Assembly (NCBI RefSeq): GCF_025215155.1
Contig: NZ_JALHAM010000110.1
Strand: one strand, 5' to 3'
Origin: Dryocola clanedunensis
Lineage (GTDB): Bacteria > Pseudomonadota > Gammaproteobacteria > Enterobacterales > Enterobacteriaceae
Length of the DNA stretch: 64,000 nt
Made by a program: the position numbers and the translations under genes. The notes under the pieces are model-generated. The model did not search any database, was not told the origin of the DNA, and saw only the letters and a list, made by a program, of their open reading frames with translations. Positions 1-8,256 of this stretch are shown in pieces; position 1 is the stretch's first letter, and each line of letters starts with the position of its first letter.

Positions 1-252
1 TGCCTGCTGGCGTTTATCGCCTCCGGTTACGAGCACTCCATCGCCAACATGACGCTGTTTGCGCTCTCCTGGTTTGGCCATCATAGCGAGGCTTATACCC
101 TGTCCGGTATTGGTCATAACCTGCTGTGGGTGACGCTCGGCAATACCTTCTCCGGTGTAGTATTCATGGGTCTGGGTTATTGGTATGCTACGCCGAAAGC
201 CGAACGCCCGCAGGCTCAGCGCATCGCTTCAGCCGAGACTGCCCATCAATAA
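1..252 (+). CDS. nirC: NirC nitrite channel, C-terminal part
   Basis: The reading frame is open from the first base, so only the last 83 residues are present. NirC is a pentameric inner-membrane channel of the formate/nitrite transporter family that moves nitrite to the cytoplasmic NADH-nitrite reductase NirBD. Visible here are the family motif GYEHSIANM, whose His lines the pore, a hydrophobic last membrane segment rich in Gly (about LLWVTLGNTFSGVVFMGLGY) and a short polar cytoplasmic tail. It lies 13 bp before cysG in the same direction, the usual end of the nirBDC-cysG operon. Identification is firm; the N-terminal half lies outside the window. Confidence 0.93.
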   Translation, partial: CLLAFIASGYEHSIANMTLFALSWFGHHSEAYTLSGIGHNLLWVTLGNTFSGVVFMGLGYWYATPKAERPQAQRIASAETAHQ

Positions 253-265
253 TTGAGGACCGTAC

Positions 266-1639
266 GTGGATCACCTGCCGATATTTTGTCAGTTACGAGG
301 TCGCGCCTGCCTGTTAGTCGGCGGCGGCGATGTCGCAGAACGTAAAGCACGTTTATTGCTGGAGGCAGGTGCGCTCGTTACCGTTAATGCCCTGGAGTTT
401 ACCCCGCAGTTTCAGGCGTGGGCGCAACAGGGCATGCTCACCCTTGAACAGGGTCCTTTCTCCCCTTCATTGCTCGATATCAGCTGGCTGGCCATCGCCG
501 CCACCGACGACGACGCGGTGAACCAGCAGGTCAGCGATGCCGCTGAGTCCCGCCGTATTTTCTGTAACGTAGTAGACGCCCCGAAGCAGGCCAGCTTTAT
601 CATGCCGTCGATTATCGACCGCTCGCCGCTGATGGTCGCCGTCTCTTCCGGTGGGACTTCCCCCGTGCTGGCACGCCTGCTGCGTGAAAAACTGGAAGCT
701 ATTCTGCCGCTGCACCTGGGCAAAATCGCGGGCTATGCGGGTACGCTTCGCGGTCGCGTCAAAGCGAAATTTGCCACGATGGGCGAACGCCGTCGCTTCT
801 GGGAAAAGTTCTTCACCAATGACCGTCTGGCACAGTATCTGGCTAACGAAGACCAGAAGGCCATCGACCAGGAAACCGAATCGCTGTTTAACCAGTCGCT
901 GGATCACCGCGGTGAAGTGGTGCTGGTCGGCGCGGGGCCGGGCGATGCGGGTCTGTTGACACTCAAAGGCCTGCAACAGATCCAGCAGGCGGACGTGGTG
1001 GTTTATGACCGTCTGGTATCGGATGACATCATGAACCTGGTGCGCCGCGATGCGGACCGCGTGTTCGTCGGTAAACGCGCTGGCTTCCACTGCGTGCCAC
1101 AGGAAGAGATCAACCAAATCCTGCTGCGTGAAGCCCAGAAAGGGAAGCGCGTGGTGCGTCTGAAAGGCGGCGATCCGTTTATCTTCGGGCGCGGTGGCGA
1201 AGAGCTGGAAACGTTGTGCGACGGCGGCATTCCGTTCTCTGTCGTGCCGGGCATTACCGCCGCCTCCGGCTGTTCCGCCTATTCAGGCATACCGCTGACC
1301 CACCGTGATTACGCGCAAAGCGTGCGCCTGGTTACCGGGCATCTGAAAACTGGCGGCGAGCTGGACTGGCACAACCTGGCGGCTGAAAAGCAGACGCTGG
1401 TGTTTTACATGGGCCTGAACCAGGCCGCCACCATTCAGGAAAACCTCATCAAGCACGGCATGCCGGCGGATATGTCCGTGGCGCTGGTGGAAAACGGCAC
1501 GTCCGTTAAGCAGCGCGTGGTAAACGGTGAACTGAGCCAACTTGGCGAGCTGGCAACCCGGGTGGAAAGCCCGGCGCTGATCGTCGTCGGGCGCGTTGTT
1601 GCCCTACGCGACAAGCTGAACTGGTTCTCGAATCACTGA
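266..1639 (+). CDS. cysG: Siroheme synthase CysG
   Basis: Multifunctional cytoplasmic enzyme of 457 residues, the standard length, that turns uroporphyrinogen III into siroheme by SAM-dependent bis-methylation, NAD-dependent oxidation and ferrochelation. The N-terminal half has a Rossmann GGGDVAERKA motif at residues 19-28 and the VSSGG loop around Ser128, the phosphorylated serine of the Salmonella enzyme. The C-terminal half, from about residue 216, begins with VLVGAGPGDAGLLTLKG of the precorrin methylase family. The start is GTG at 266, since no ATG precedes the conserved N-terminus DHLPIFCQL. It is co-transcribed with nirC and supplies siroheme for nitrite and sulfite reductases. Confidence 0.97.
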   Translation: MDHLPIFCQLRGRACLLVGGGDVAERKARLLLEAGALVTVNALEFTPQFQAWAQQGMLTLEQGPFSPSLLDISWLAIAATDDDAVNQQVSDAAESRRIFCNVVDAPKQASFIMPSIIDRSPLMVAVSSGGTSPVLARLLREKLEAILPLHLGKIAGYAGTLRGRVKAKFATMGERRRFWEKFFTNDRLAQYLANEDQKAIDQETESLFNQSLDHRGEVVLVGAGPGDAGLLTLKGLQQIQQADVVVYDRLVSDDIMNLVRRDADRVFVGKRAGFHCVPQEEINQILLREAQKGKRVVRLKGGDPFIFGRGGEELETLCDGGIPFSVVPGITAASGCSAYSGIPLTHRDYAQSVRLVTGHLKTGGELDWHNLAAEKQTLVFYMGLNQAATIQENLIKHGMPADMSVALVENGTSVKQRVVNGELSQLGELATRVESPALIVVGRVVALRDKLNWFSNH

Positions 1640-1657
1640 TATTATCGGGTAACAAAA

Positions 1658-1688
1658 GGTGGATGGCGCTGGCGCTTATCCACCCTAC
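1658..1688. repeat. REP palindrome between cysG and yhfS
   Basis: GGTGGAT at 1658-1664 pairs with ATCCACC at 1678-1684 and is followed by CTAC, the typical REP layout. The repeat fills the gap between the convergent cysG and yhfS genes, and the yhfS stop codon (1685-1687) is formed by its trailing CTA. It probably protects or ends both transcripts; that role is inferred. Confidence 0.75.
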
Positions 1689-2776
1689 CGCTTATCTACC
1701 CGACAACTCTCCCGCAATATTCGTAATACCGTCTCGCTTCCGCTGCGGTTTGGGTTAATGCGGATCATACGTTGTTCAAGCGTCGGGTCAGACTCGCGGA
1801 AAGTCCCGGAGACGCGGTAAAACAGCGGCGGAATTTCGTATTTCGACTCTGCCCCCACCGGATACGGCAGCGCGCCCAGCTTCTGCGCGGCATTCAGCAC
1901 CTCTTCTGCAATCGGCTCGTGAAACTCCACCAGTAATACCTTCGACTGCGCGTTGGCGATAAACGCCTGCTTCACTTCGGGAATATCCCCACGATTTAAC
2001 TCAGCCACCAGCCTGTCGTTCACCTGTGCCTGAACGGCATGCATTACCGGGGCAAAAACCAGCCCGCGCAGGGCCTCCATCGCCTGAACGCCCTGCACCT
2101 GGCTGCCGCCGGAATACATGCTCTTGCGGATATTGGCTACCGTATCCGCATCGCCAACGACAACGCCTACGCCAGCCGGGCCAAACAGCTTAAAGCAGGA
2201 GAACGTGGAAAGCGTCGCACCGCATTCGCAGCCGATATTTTCCACTTTCATCACCGCGTAATTATCGTCCGTCAGCGACGGCAGGCCGTACTGATTAAAG
2301 CAGGCGATAACTTCCGCCAGGTCGTAAGCATCGTCCATTTTCTGACGGGTATGCTGGATTAACGCCGCCTGTGGGCGATGCTGTTCAATCGCTTTTCTCA
2401 CCGCCTCTGGCTGATTGAAATCGGCACGAATCAGCTGCAAACCCATCTGCTCTGCAATAACTGCCGTAGTGGGATAAAGCGGCGCGTCGTGGATCAGCAG
2501 CCTTTCCCCGGCCTTCAGCATTGCCGCCAGGCCGCTGCGGATCGCGCCGGTTCCGGCCCCCTGCACCAGGGCCGCAGCCGGAGCACCAAAGAACGCCGCC
2601 AGAACCGTCTCCACGCGCCGGGTCATCTGCGGCTGATTCAGTCCGGGAACCAGCCCTAAATCACCGGCGTTCAGAAAATCGCTGCCGGGAAAATGACGGC
2701 AAAGGGTATCCACCAGGCGGAACTGTTTGCGCTGCGCCTGCTCCATCGTCAGGCTTTGTAGGGGCCAGGTTTTCAC
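1685..2776 (-). CDS. yhfS: YhfS, PLP-dependent aminotransferase-like protein
   Basis: A 363-residue cytoplasmic protein matching E. coli YhfS closely. It has the fold-type I PLP layout: a Gly-rich phosphate loop (QGAGTGAIRSGL, about residues 93-104), a conserved acidic DDNYAVMK stretch and the Lys-containing STFSCFKLFGPAGVG, whose Lys is the likely Schiff-base residue. Its substrate is not established to my knowledge; aminotransferase, lyase or beta-elimination chemistry are all possible. The start is GTG at 2776, with GGAG about 10 nt upstream on the minus strand. It is the last gene of the leftward yhf cluster, 53 bp after yhfT, and runs into the REP shared with cysG. Confidence 0.9.
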   Translation of the reverse strand: MKTWPLQSLTMEQAQRKQFRLVDTLCRHFPGSDFLNAGDLGLVPGLNQPQMTRRVETVLAAFFGAPAAALVQGAGTGAIRSGLAAMLKAGERLLIHDAPLYPTTAVIAEQMGLQLIRADFNQPEAVRKAIEQHRPQAALIQHTRQKMDDAYDLAEVIACFNQYGLPSLTDDNYAVMKVENIGCECGATLSTFSCFKLFGPAGVGVVVGDADTVANIRKSMYSGGSQVQGVQAMEALRGLVFAPVMHAVQAQVNDRLVAELNRGDIPEVKQAFIANAQSKVLLVEFHEPIAEEVLNAAQKLGALPYPVGAESKYEIPPLFYRVSGTFRESDPTLEQRMIRINPNRSGSETVLRILRESCRVDKR

Positions 2777-2829
2777 TTGTACGTAACTCCATGAAGGCCC
2801 GCCGGTCGTTCAGCGGGCATAAACAGGGA

Positions 2830-4134
2830 TCAGGCCGGAACGAACAGGCCGCAGTAGTAGAGAATGTTCAGCACGATGCCGGTTATCAGCACCGCCACAA
2901 CAGGCGAGGCCATTTTCTGCACCGGACGCCCCAGCGACTCGTTCAGGAAATAGAGCGCGGCGGCGATGGTAAAGCCGGTATAGCCCGCCATTTTAATCGC
3001 CGCGAAGATAGAGCCGACCAGCAGCGCCATTTCCATCAGCATATTCATGGCGTTACGGATGTTATCCGAAGCGTTACGCACCGAAGGATAGCGGCCCAGC
3101 CATTTGCCGATGGAGCGCAGCAGCAGCACCTCGATGGAAATCACCGCCGCACCGACGACAAACGCCAGAATCGGGTTTGAGATGAGATAGCCGACGGCAA
3201 ATACAAAGGTGAAGCCCGCTACGGCATAGACGCCGGTCGCCAGCGCGGTAGTGGCAATCATCGGCACAAAGCCGAGGCCGCGCATAAACTCCGCCAGCGC
3301 CGCCTGGTTAATCAGCGTCTGGGACTGCGCCGGATCCAGCCCAACCTTGTAGGCTTTATCCAGGGTAAAGATGGAGACTTCCGAACCGGCAAAAATCTTC
3401 ATGCTGGCAACCGCGGCAATCAGCCCGCCGACGATGGCGATATACGGCAGGTTTTTGATGATGCGCGATGTTCGCTCCTCAAAGACCGACAGGCCGCCAT
3501 CGTCCTGCTCTCGCTCCTTACGGGTGCGATGATCCTGAGCAATCGCGATGCCCAGCAGCATCACCATGCCGACGAAGATCTCGATGGACTCCGGGTTCAG
3601 GTGCGGGAAGAAGCGCACGATGATCACCCGCGTCATCAGTACTACCACCGCCGCGAACAGGCTGTTCTTCCAGCCGAACTGATAGAAAATCGCTACCAGC
3701 GGGAAGAGCGCAAACGCGGAGACGACCGGCGAACTTAGCTCGCCAAGCGATCCGAGCACGTCTACCGGCAATGCGGTCAGCAGATGGTTGACCGGGATCA
3801 GGCAGGTCAGGATCAGCACGCCCCATACCGCGCCCAGCCCGAACGCCAGCAGGCTGTTAGCCGCCAGCACGCCGAGAATATCCGTCGGCAGGAACAGCAG
3901 CCAGCTGTTGAGCAGGCCGGTTTTCAGGGTGAACGAGATCCCCACCGAGGCCACAAAGCCGATGCTCAGACCGAACGCAATGCTCCCCGCCTCCCGGCGG
4001 TTCATATTGCCTTCAATCAGCTGCGGCAGAATCGGGCGGATCCCGTCGTGGAACACCGCCGCTGACTTATGCGCCAGCAGTGCGGTCATCCCCGTCAGGC
4101 ACGCCACCACTAATATCTGAATGTAAAAATCCAT
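2830..4134 (-). CDS. yhfT: YhfT, multispanning membrane protein (putative transporter)
   Basis: A 434-residue very hydrophobic protein with about ten or more predicted membrane segments by eye and a charged cytoplasmic loop near the middle (DHRTRKEREQDD, followed by SVFEERTSR). It matches E. coli YhfT over the full length. The family is uncharacterised; its position among enzymes of one operon suggests it imports the pathway substrate. Strongly conserved stretches include the N-terminal HKSAAVFHDGIRPILPQL and a later RNASDNIRNAMNMLMEMA. It starts 10 bp after yhfU on the minus strand, so the two are probably translated together. The transport role is inferred from topology and context only. 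Confidence 0.88.
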   Translation of the reverse strand: MDFYIQILVVACLTGMTALLAHKSAAVFHDGIRPILPQLIEGNMNRREAGSIAFGLSIGFVASVGISFTLKTGLLNSWLLFLPTDILGVLAANSLLAFGLGAVWGVLILTCLIPVNHLLTALPVDVLGSLGELSSPVVSAFALFPLVAIFYQFGWKNSLFAAVVVLMTRVIIVRFFPHLNPESIEIFVGMVMLLGIAIAQDHRTRKEREQDDGGLSVFEERTSRIIKNLPYIAIVGGLIAAVASMKIFAGSEVSIFTLDKAYKVGLDPAQSQTLINQAALAEFMRGLGFVPMIATTALATGVYAVAGFTFVFAVGYLISNPILAFVVGAAVISIEVLLLRSIGKWLGRYPSVRNASDNIRNAMNMLMEMALLVGSIFAAIKMAGYTGFTIAAALYFLNESLGRPVQKMASPVVAVLITGIVLNILYYCGLFVPA

Positions 4135-4144
4135 AGCGTAGCCT

Positions 4145-4498
4145 TTATTTCAGATGGGCAACGAGCATCGGGATCGCATGTTCAATATGCTCAACCGACA
4201 GGCCGAAGGCGACTTTGCCGTCGGCAACCATTTTCGCGACCTGCTCCTCTTTCGCCTTGATACCCGGTTTAGCGATGGTGCAGCTTTTGTTGTAGCCAAT
4301 TACCGCGATGGCAATCGACAGCGCCGCCCCGGCCCCGGTATTGCACGCGCCGATGTAGTAGTCGAGCTGGCCGGATTTCACCTTCATTGCGGCCTCCATA
4401 TCGTTGTAGATAAACACTTCAAAGGAGCCTGGCGCGGTCGTTTCGATGGTCTTTTTAATGAGTTCGCGCTGTAAGCCAGCGACACCGATCTTTTTCAT
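4145..4498 (-). CDS. yhfU: YhfU, small conserved protein (DUF2620 type)
   Basis: A 117-residue protein with no signal peptide and nearly identical to E. coli YhfU. The centre has a Gly/Ala-rich segment (YYIGACNTGAGAALSIAIAV) after an acidic MEAAMKVKSG stretch, giving an alpha/beta appearance reminiscent of small phosphotransfer or nucleotide-binding modules. No catalytic motif is recognised. It sits between php (9 bp) and yhfT (10 bp), and this tight spacing suggests an accessory subunit for YhfT or a ligand-binding partner. That partnership is an inference. Confidence 0.87.
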   Translation of the reverse strand: MKKIGVAGLQRELIKKTIETTAPGSFEVFIYNDMEAAMKVKSGQLDYYIGACNTGAGAALSIAIAVIGYNKSCTIAKPGIKAKEEQVAKMVADGKVAFGLSVEHIEHAIPMLVAHLK

Positions 4499-4507
4499 GG
4501 GTAATCC

Positions 4508-5398
4508 TTATTTAAAGAAGACAGAGGGGTTGTCACGTAACATCAAATCAACGTCGGCCTGGGTGAAGCCAGCCTCCAGCAGCAGAGGCACGAACGTTGT
4601 CAGCAAATAGTCGAAGCCCAGGCCACCGTTAGCCTTCAGGTGGGAGCGACGGGTAATATCCATGGAGAGCATGACGTGGCCGAGCAGCCCGCGGCTGGCG
4701 ATTTCCTGCAGCATCGCCACGCGCTTCTCGTCCGGGTAATAATTGTTTTTGCCGATGGTGTCGAACTGCACGAAAGCGCCCTGGCCGATCATCCGCAGAA
4801 TGTTGTCGAGGTTGTCTTTCAGGTCGCAATGACCGACGACCACGCGGGAGAGATCCACGCCGTGCTCTTTAAGCAGCGCCAGCTGTTCCAGCCCCATAGT
4901 GCTGAATGAGGTATGCGTCGAAATTGGCCGCCCGGTTTCCCGGTGGGCGATGGCCGCAGCGGCGAAGACTTTCGCCTCATCCGGCGTGATGACGTCCACG
5001 CTCGAGCCAATTTCGGCAATGATGCCCGCCTTCAGCCCCGTATCGTCGATGCCGATTTCGATTTCATCGATCATCTCCTGGGCCAGCTTCTCCACGCTGG
5101 TGCTGGCGACGTGCGCCGGGAAAAAATCGTGCTGATAGTAGCCGGTGCAGGCCACCACGTTCATGCCCGTATCCCGCATAATATCGAGCATAAACTGCGG
5201 ATTGCGGCCCATGTAGCGGTTGGTCATCTCGATGATGTTACGCACGCCCTGCGCGTGCAGCGACTTCATCTCCTCACAAATCAGGTCGTACTGGTCCAGA
5301 CGGCAGTCAATATTGTTTTTGAATGACGACAGGTCGATGTGCAGGTGCTCGTGGGCATAGGTGTAGCCCGACGCATCAATGCGCGATGGTGCAGCCAT
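4508..5398 (-). CDS. php: Php/YhfV, phosphotriesterase-homology amidohydrolase
   Basis: A 296-residue amidohydrolase-superfamily TIM barrel matching E. coli Php (YhfV). Metal-ligand motifs are in order: HEHLHID near residue 16, the bridging acidic residue in IIAEIGSS, HTSF and VGHCD in the middle, and SMDITRR near residue 245. The bridging ligand appears to be Glu rather than the carboxylated Lys of true bacterial phosphotriesterase, as in E. coli Php. Its natural substrate is unknown to me; lactone or phosphoester hydrolysis would fit the family. The start ATG at 5398 has GGAGG 7 nt upstream. The first 23 bp overlap the end of yhfW, which suggests translational coupling. Confidence 0.9.
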   Translation of the reverse strand: MAAPSRIDASGYTYAHEHLHIDLSSFKNNIDCRLDQYDLICEEMKSLHAQGVRNIIEMTNRYMGRNPQFMLDIMRDTGMNVVACTGYYQHDFFPAHVASTSVEKLAQEMIDEIEIGIDDTGLKAGIIAEIGSSVDVITPDEAKVFAAAAIAHRETGRPISTHTSFSTMGLEQLALLKEHGVDLSRVVVGHCDLKDNLDNILRMIGQGAFVQFDTIGKNNYYPDEKRVAMLQEIASRGLLGHVMLSMDITRRSHLKANGGLGFDYLLTTFVPLLLEAGFTQADVDLMLRDNPSVFFK

Positions 5399-6614
5399 GA
5401 GTGCCTCCGGAGATCGGGGAAAGGAAAGAGGTGCCGTTTTGCGGCGCCTTAGCGCTGAAGTAGTCGCAGACAGTCGCGCCTACGTCAGAAAGGGTGGTTC
5501 TCACGCCGAGGCAAGCAGGCTGAATACCTGGCTGCCAGACCAGCAGAGGAACGTTTTCACGGGTGTGCCTGCTGTGGCCGATGGTCGGGTCGTTGCCGTG
5601 GTCCGCCATCACCACCAGGAAATCTTCAGGCTGCATGGCCCGCATCAGCCTTTCCAGGTTGCGATCTACCAGTTGCAGACGTTCGGCGTAGCGCACCACG
5701 TCTTCCGCATGCCCGGCAAGGTCGGTTTCCTGGATATTGGTACAGATAAAGGCACCACCCGGCTGGCTCAGCTCGTCGAGGGTGATATCCATAATGCGCT
5801 GGCTATCCACCAGATTCTGGTAGCTCACGCCGTGCGGGTTAATGGCAATATCCGCCACTTTCCCCACCAGTACGGTTTTGATGCCCGCGTCATGCAGCTG
5901 CTGTGGCACCTGGACGCTGGCATCTACGCCATAACCCATGTGCACCACCTGGAAGCCGTTTTTATAAACTCCCGAGCGCGGCGCGTTGATGCCGATATAA
6001 ATTCCCTGCTTTTCTTCGGCGGCAGCCGGGATCTGCTGGCTGCTCTCGAGGATGCCGCCAAAAGCAATGACGCGCCCTACCTTCACGCAGCGACGAACCA
6101 CTTCACCAATTTTTCGCACATCTTCGAAAGAGATAGCGGCAAGATTGGCGGAAATATTAAATACCTGGCCTAAATCAGCCTCTAGGTTATCGCCGATGGC
6201 CACGGCTTCGTTTACCCACAGGTACTGCAAACCCTCACCGACACGCGCCACCCGCCAGCCTTCGGCAAGCAGGGCCTGTTCGACCTCATCGATCACGACG
6301 GAGAACGGCATGCGCAGCGGAGCCTGCGGTAATGTGCCGAGGATTTCCTGATGGCCCATAAAAGTATCGCCGCCCTCGTGCTGCAGCATCGCGGTGCCGT
6401 ATACCGCGCCGTCAGAGAATGTCATCGCCCCGGTCTCAAAGCCCAGAGCGTTTATCAGCCCCAGCTTTTCCAGCACCGGCAGACGCAGCTGGGGAAAGTG
6501 CTGGAGAATATGCCCGCAGGTGTTGGCCCCGATATCCTGAGGCCGCACCTGCGGCACGTCGTCCATCGCGCCGACGCCAAAACTGTCTATCACCACCACC
6601 ACAAATTTACCCAC
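5376..6614 (-). CDS. yhfW: YhfW, phosphopentomutase-like metalloenzyme
   Basis: A 412-residue member of the alkaline-phosphatase/phosphopentomutase superfamily. It begins KFVVVVIDSFGVGAM (first metal Asp), then has GANTCGH, where the Thr is the expected phospho-acceptor, DTFMGHQEI, and MADHGNDPTIGHSRHTRE with the remaining metal His/Asp ligands. The chosen start is GTG at 6614, preceded by AGGAGG 5 nt upstream on the minus strand; a longer open frame to 6701 has no homologous N-terminus. It overlaps yhfX by 8 bp and php by 23 bp. It likely moves a phosphate within a sugar phosphate or related compound; the substrate is unknown. Confidence 0.9.
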   Translation of the reverse strand: MGKFVVVVIDSFGVGAMDDVPQVRPQDIGANTCGHILQHFPQLRLPVLEKLGLINALGFETGAMTFSDGAVYGTAMLQHEGGDTFMGHQEILGTLPQAPLRMPFSVVIDEVEQALLAEGWRVARVGEGLQYLWVNEAVAIGDNLEADLGQVFNISANLAAISFEDVRKIGEVVRRCVKVGRVIAFGGILESSQQIPAAAEEKQGIYIGINAPRSGVYKNGFQVVHMGYGVDASVQVPQQLHDAGIKTVLVGKVADIAINPHGVSYQNLVDSQRIMDITLDELSQPGGAFICTNIQETDLAGHAEDVVRYAERLQLVDRNLERLMRAMQPEDFLVVMADHGNDPTIGHSRHTRENVPLLVWQPGIQPACLGVRTTLSDVGATVCDYFSAKAPQNGTSFLSPISGGTHGCTIAH

Positions 6615-7782
6615 GCGGACCTCCTGAAATGGGGTTACCGAGGCTGTCATACAGCGCTTCAAGCACCGGCCTGCCCGCCTGAACGCCGCTGACCAGCGCA
6701 ACGTCGCTGCGGGTGACGAAAATTTGGGTGCGAAAACACATCACTACCGGGCTGCCGACCGGGAACTCACCCGCCAGCGGCAGGTGATAATCAATGCTGC
6801 TGTCGTCCATCGGCAGCAGATTTGCCGCCACGGCGGCGCTTCCGCACACCGGGTAAACCAGCGCGTTCTGCGCGTGGCCGCGACGGTAGTAGCCTCCGCC
6901 AAAGCAGTAGCTGTTGCCCTGAAACTGGTGGGAAACCTCGGTGAGATACAGCATGGCGATGCGCTCCGGCTGGTTGCCGCGCTGGTTGGAGGGTATCGTG
7001 CCGGTCAGCGCGTGGCCGGGTTCCGCATGAGTAACGCCATGCTGAGCCAGCAGCGGAAGCGAGCTGCAGCTGGTTGCCGACGGAGCGTTGATCTGTTTGA
7101 TTTCCACGCCCGCTTCCTGCAGGTGGTCACGGGCCTTAAGCAGCGTTTGCAGATTCGGCGTGGGCAGCGTCTGCTGCTGCTCTTCGTCCCACAGCAGGCA
7201 AGGAAAATGGGTCAGCCCCGTAAGCTTAACGCCCGGCAAAGTGCGAATTACCGCGACAACTTCGTCCAGCACCGCAAGCGGGAAGCCCGCTTCCTGGCCG
7301 GGGTAGAGCTTGTCCTGCTCGTCGAAGATTTTCAGCATGATGGGCTGCACATGGCCGTGAAGCTGGGCGGCGGCAGAAAGCTCCCGCGCTTTTTCCAGCG
7401 AGAAGACGGTGACCATCTCAGTCGATGCGGCAACTGTTGCTGCAATTTGCCCCTGTGGCACCTGCACGAGATGCCCGACGTGGGATACCTGCACGTCAGC
7501 ATTACGCAGCGTGCGGGCCTCTTTAAAATCAACAGCTACGGTGCCGTGAAAGCCCAGCTCCGTGAGCCGTTTCGCCAGCCATGGATTGCGCCCGAGCTGT
7601 TTCGTCATCAGATAGAGCGTAATACCGTGCTGCTCCGCCGCCGCCAGCAGGCGTCGGCCGTTTTCCATAACCTCGTCGACATCGATAACCCAGGTGTCCG
7701 GCAGTATGGCGCCCTGCTGCCATAGCTCCCGCGCGGCCTGTATCAGTGCCGGATTTTGTGCCTTGAGTGCCTCAATAAACAT
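6607..7782 (-). CDS. yhfX: YhfX, alanine-racemase-fold PLP protein
   Basis: A 391-residue fold-type III PLP enzyme related to the N-terminal barrel of alanine racemase. The probable Schiff-base Lys lies early, in LYLMTKQLGRNP (about residue 60). Later come the barrel strand HVGHLVQVP, the likely phosphate-binding INAPSATSCSS and EPGHALTGT. Family members act on D-amino acids or related amines as racemases, aldolases or decarboxylases; the reaction here is unknown. The ATG at 7782 has an AAGGG ribosome site close upstream. It is separated from yhfY by 92 bp that carry a copy of the putative operator, so it may start a second transcript of the cluster. Confidence 0.88.
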   Translation of the reverse strand: MFIEALKAQNPALIQAARELWQQGAILPDTWVIDVDEVMENGRRLLAAAEQHGITLYLMTKQLGRNPWLAKRLTELGFHGTVAVDFKEARTLRNADVQVSHVGHLVQVPQGQIAATVAASTEMVTVFSLEKARELSAAAQLHGHVQPIMLKIFDEQDKLYPGQEAGFPLAVLDEVVAVIRTLPGVKLTGLTHFPCLLWDEEQQQTLPTPNLQTLLKARDHLQEAGVEIKQINAPSATSCSSLPLLAQHGVTHAEPGHALTGTIPSNQRGNQPERIAMLYLTEVSHQFQGNSYCFGGGYYRRGHAQNALVYPVCGSAAVAANLLPMDDSSIDYHLPLAGEFPVGSPVVMCFRTQIFVTRSDVALVSGVQAGRPVLEALYDSLGNPISGGPRG

Positions 7783-7822
7783 ACCCTTGCCTCTCGACTC
7801 CGTGCGGATGATATATTCTTAA

Positions 7823-7841
7823 ATCATCATTTTTTTGAATA
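7823..7841 (-). promoter_or_regulatory. Putative YhfZ operator before yhfX
   Basis: This site, ATCATCATTTTTTTGAATA, matches two sites upstream of yhfZ at 14 positions shared by all three. A second inverted repeat GATGAT/ATCATC (7807-7812 and 7823-7828) overlaps it. On the minus strand a -35-like TTCAAA lies within the site and an ATATAT -10-like hexamer follows after 17 nt. Assignment to YhfZ rests on copies lying only at the two major gaps of this cluster, as far as I saw. Confidence 0.45.
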
Positions 7842-7875
7842 TTTAATGTGAAGGTCGCTGCTGGTCAATAACGCT

Positions 7876-8232
7876 TTAGCTTCTGCTGCCCATCCACAGG
7901 CTAAACAGGTTTGCCATCAGATAGCCCTCTTCGTTCGGGTGTAGCGTCACATTAAAGGGTGCCAGCATTGACTGATGCACGGTAAGCAGATGAACCCACT
8001 CCTCTGAGTTAACGATTTCACTCAGCAGCTCGTCGTCCAGCGGGCCTATCTCTTCCCCACGGCGGCTGCGCATCAGGGCGTTAGCCATATGGGTCAGGGC
8101 CATTTCGCCCTGCTCATTGCGCACCGGGATCCCCCAGACGGTCTCCATCTGGGTGACCACCTGCATCATGCCCTCACAGATATCCTTATCAATAATCCCT
8201 GCGTCACACAGCAGGTTAAGACGATTTTCCAT
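7876..8232 (-). CDS. yhfY: YhfY, PRD-domain protein
   Basis: A 118-residue all-helical protein that corresponds to a single PTS-regulation domain, without a DNA-binding domain of its own. The conserved His positions of such domains are present in TVHQSMLAPFN and near LTHMANALMR. PRDs are usually phosphorylated by HPr or EII proteins and modulate a partner regulator. It lies 24 bp after yhfZ in the same direction, so an attractive inference is that it links PTS phosphorylation state to YhfZ or the enzymes. It matches E. coli YhfY in length (about 120 residues). Confidence 0.85.
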   Translation of the reverse strand: MENRLNLLCDAGIIDKDICEGMMQVVTQMETVWGIPVRNEQGEMALTHMANALMRSRRGEEIGPLDDELLSEIVNSEEWVHLLTVHQSMLAPFNVTLHPNEEGYLMANLFSLWMGSRS

Positions 8233-8256
8233 ACTGCTTTGCCTCTTGATAAACGC

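Noticed and set aside
6615..6701. Upstream extension of YhfW
   Set aside because: The 29 extra residues are the reverse reading of yhfX codons; the GTG at 6614 with AGGAGG gives the conserved N-terminus.
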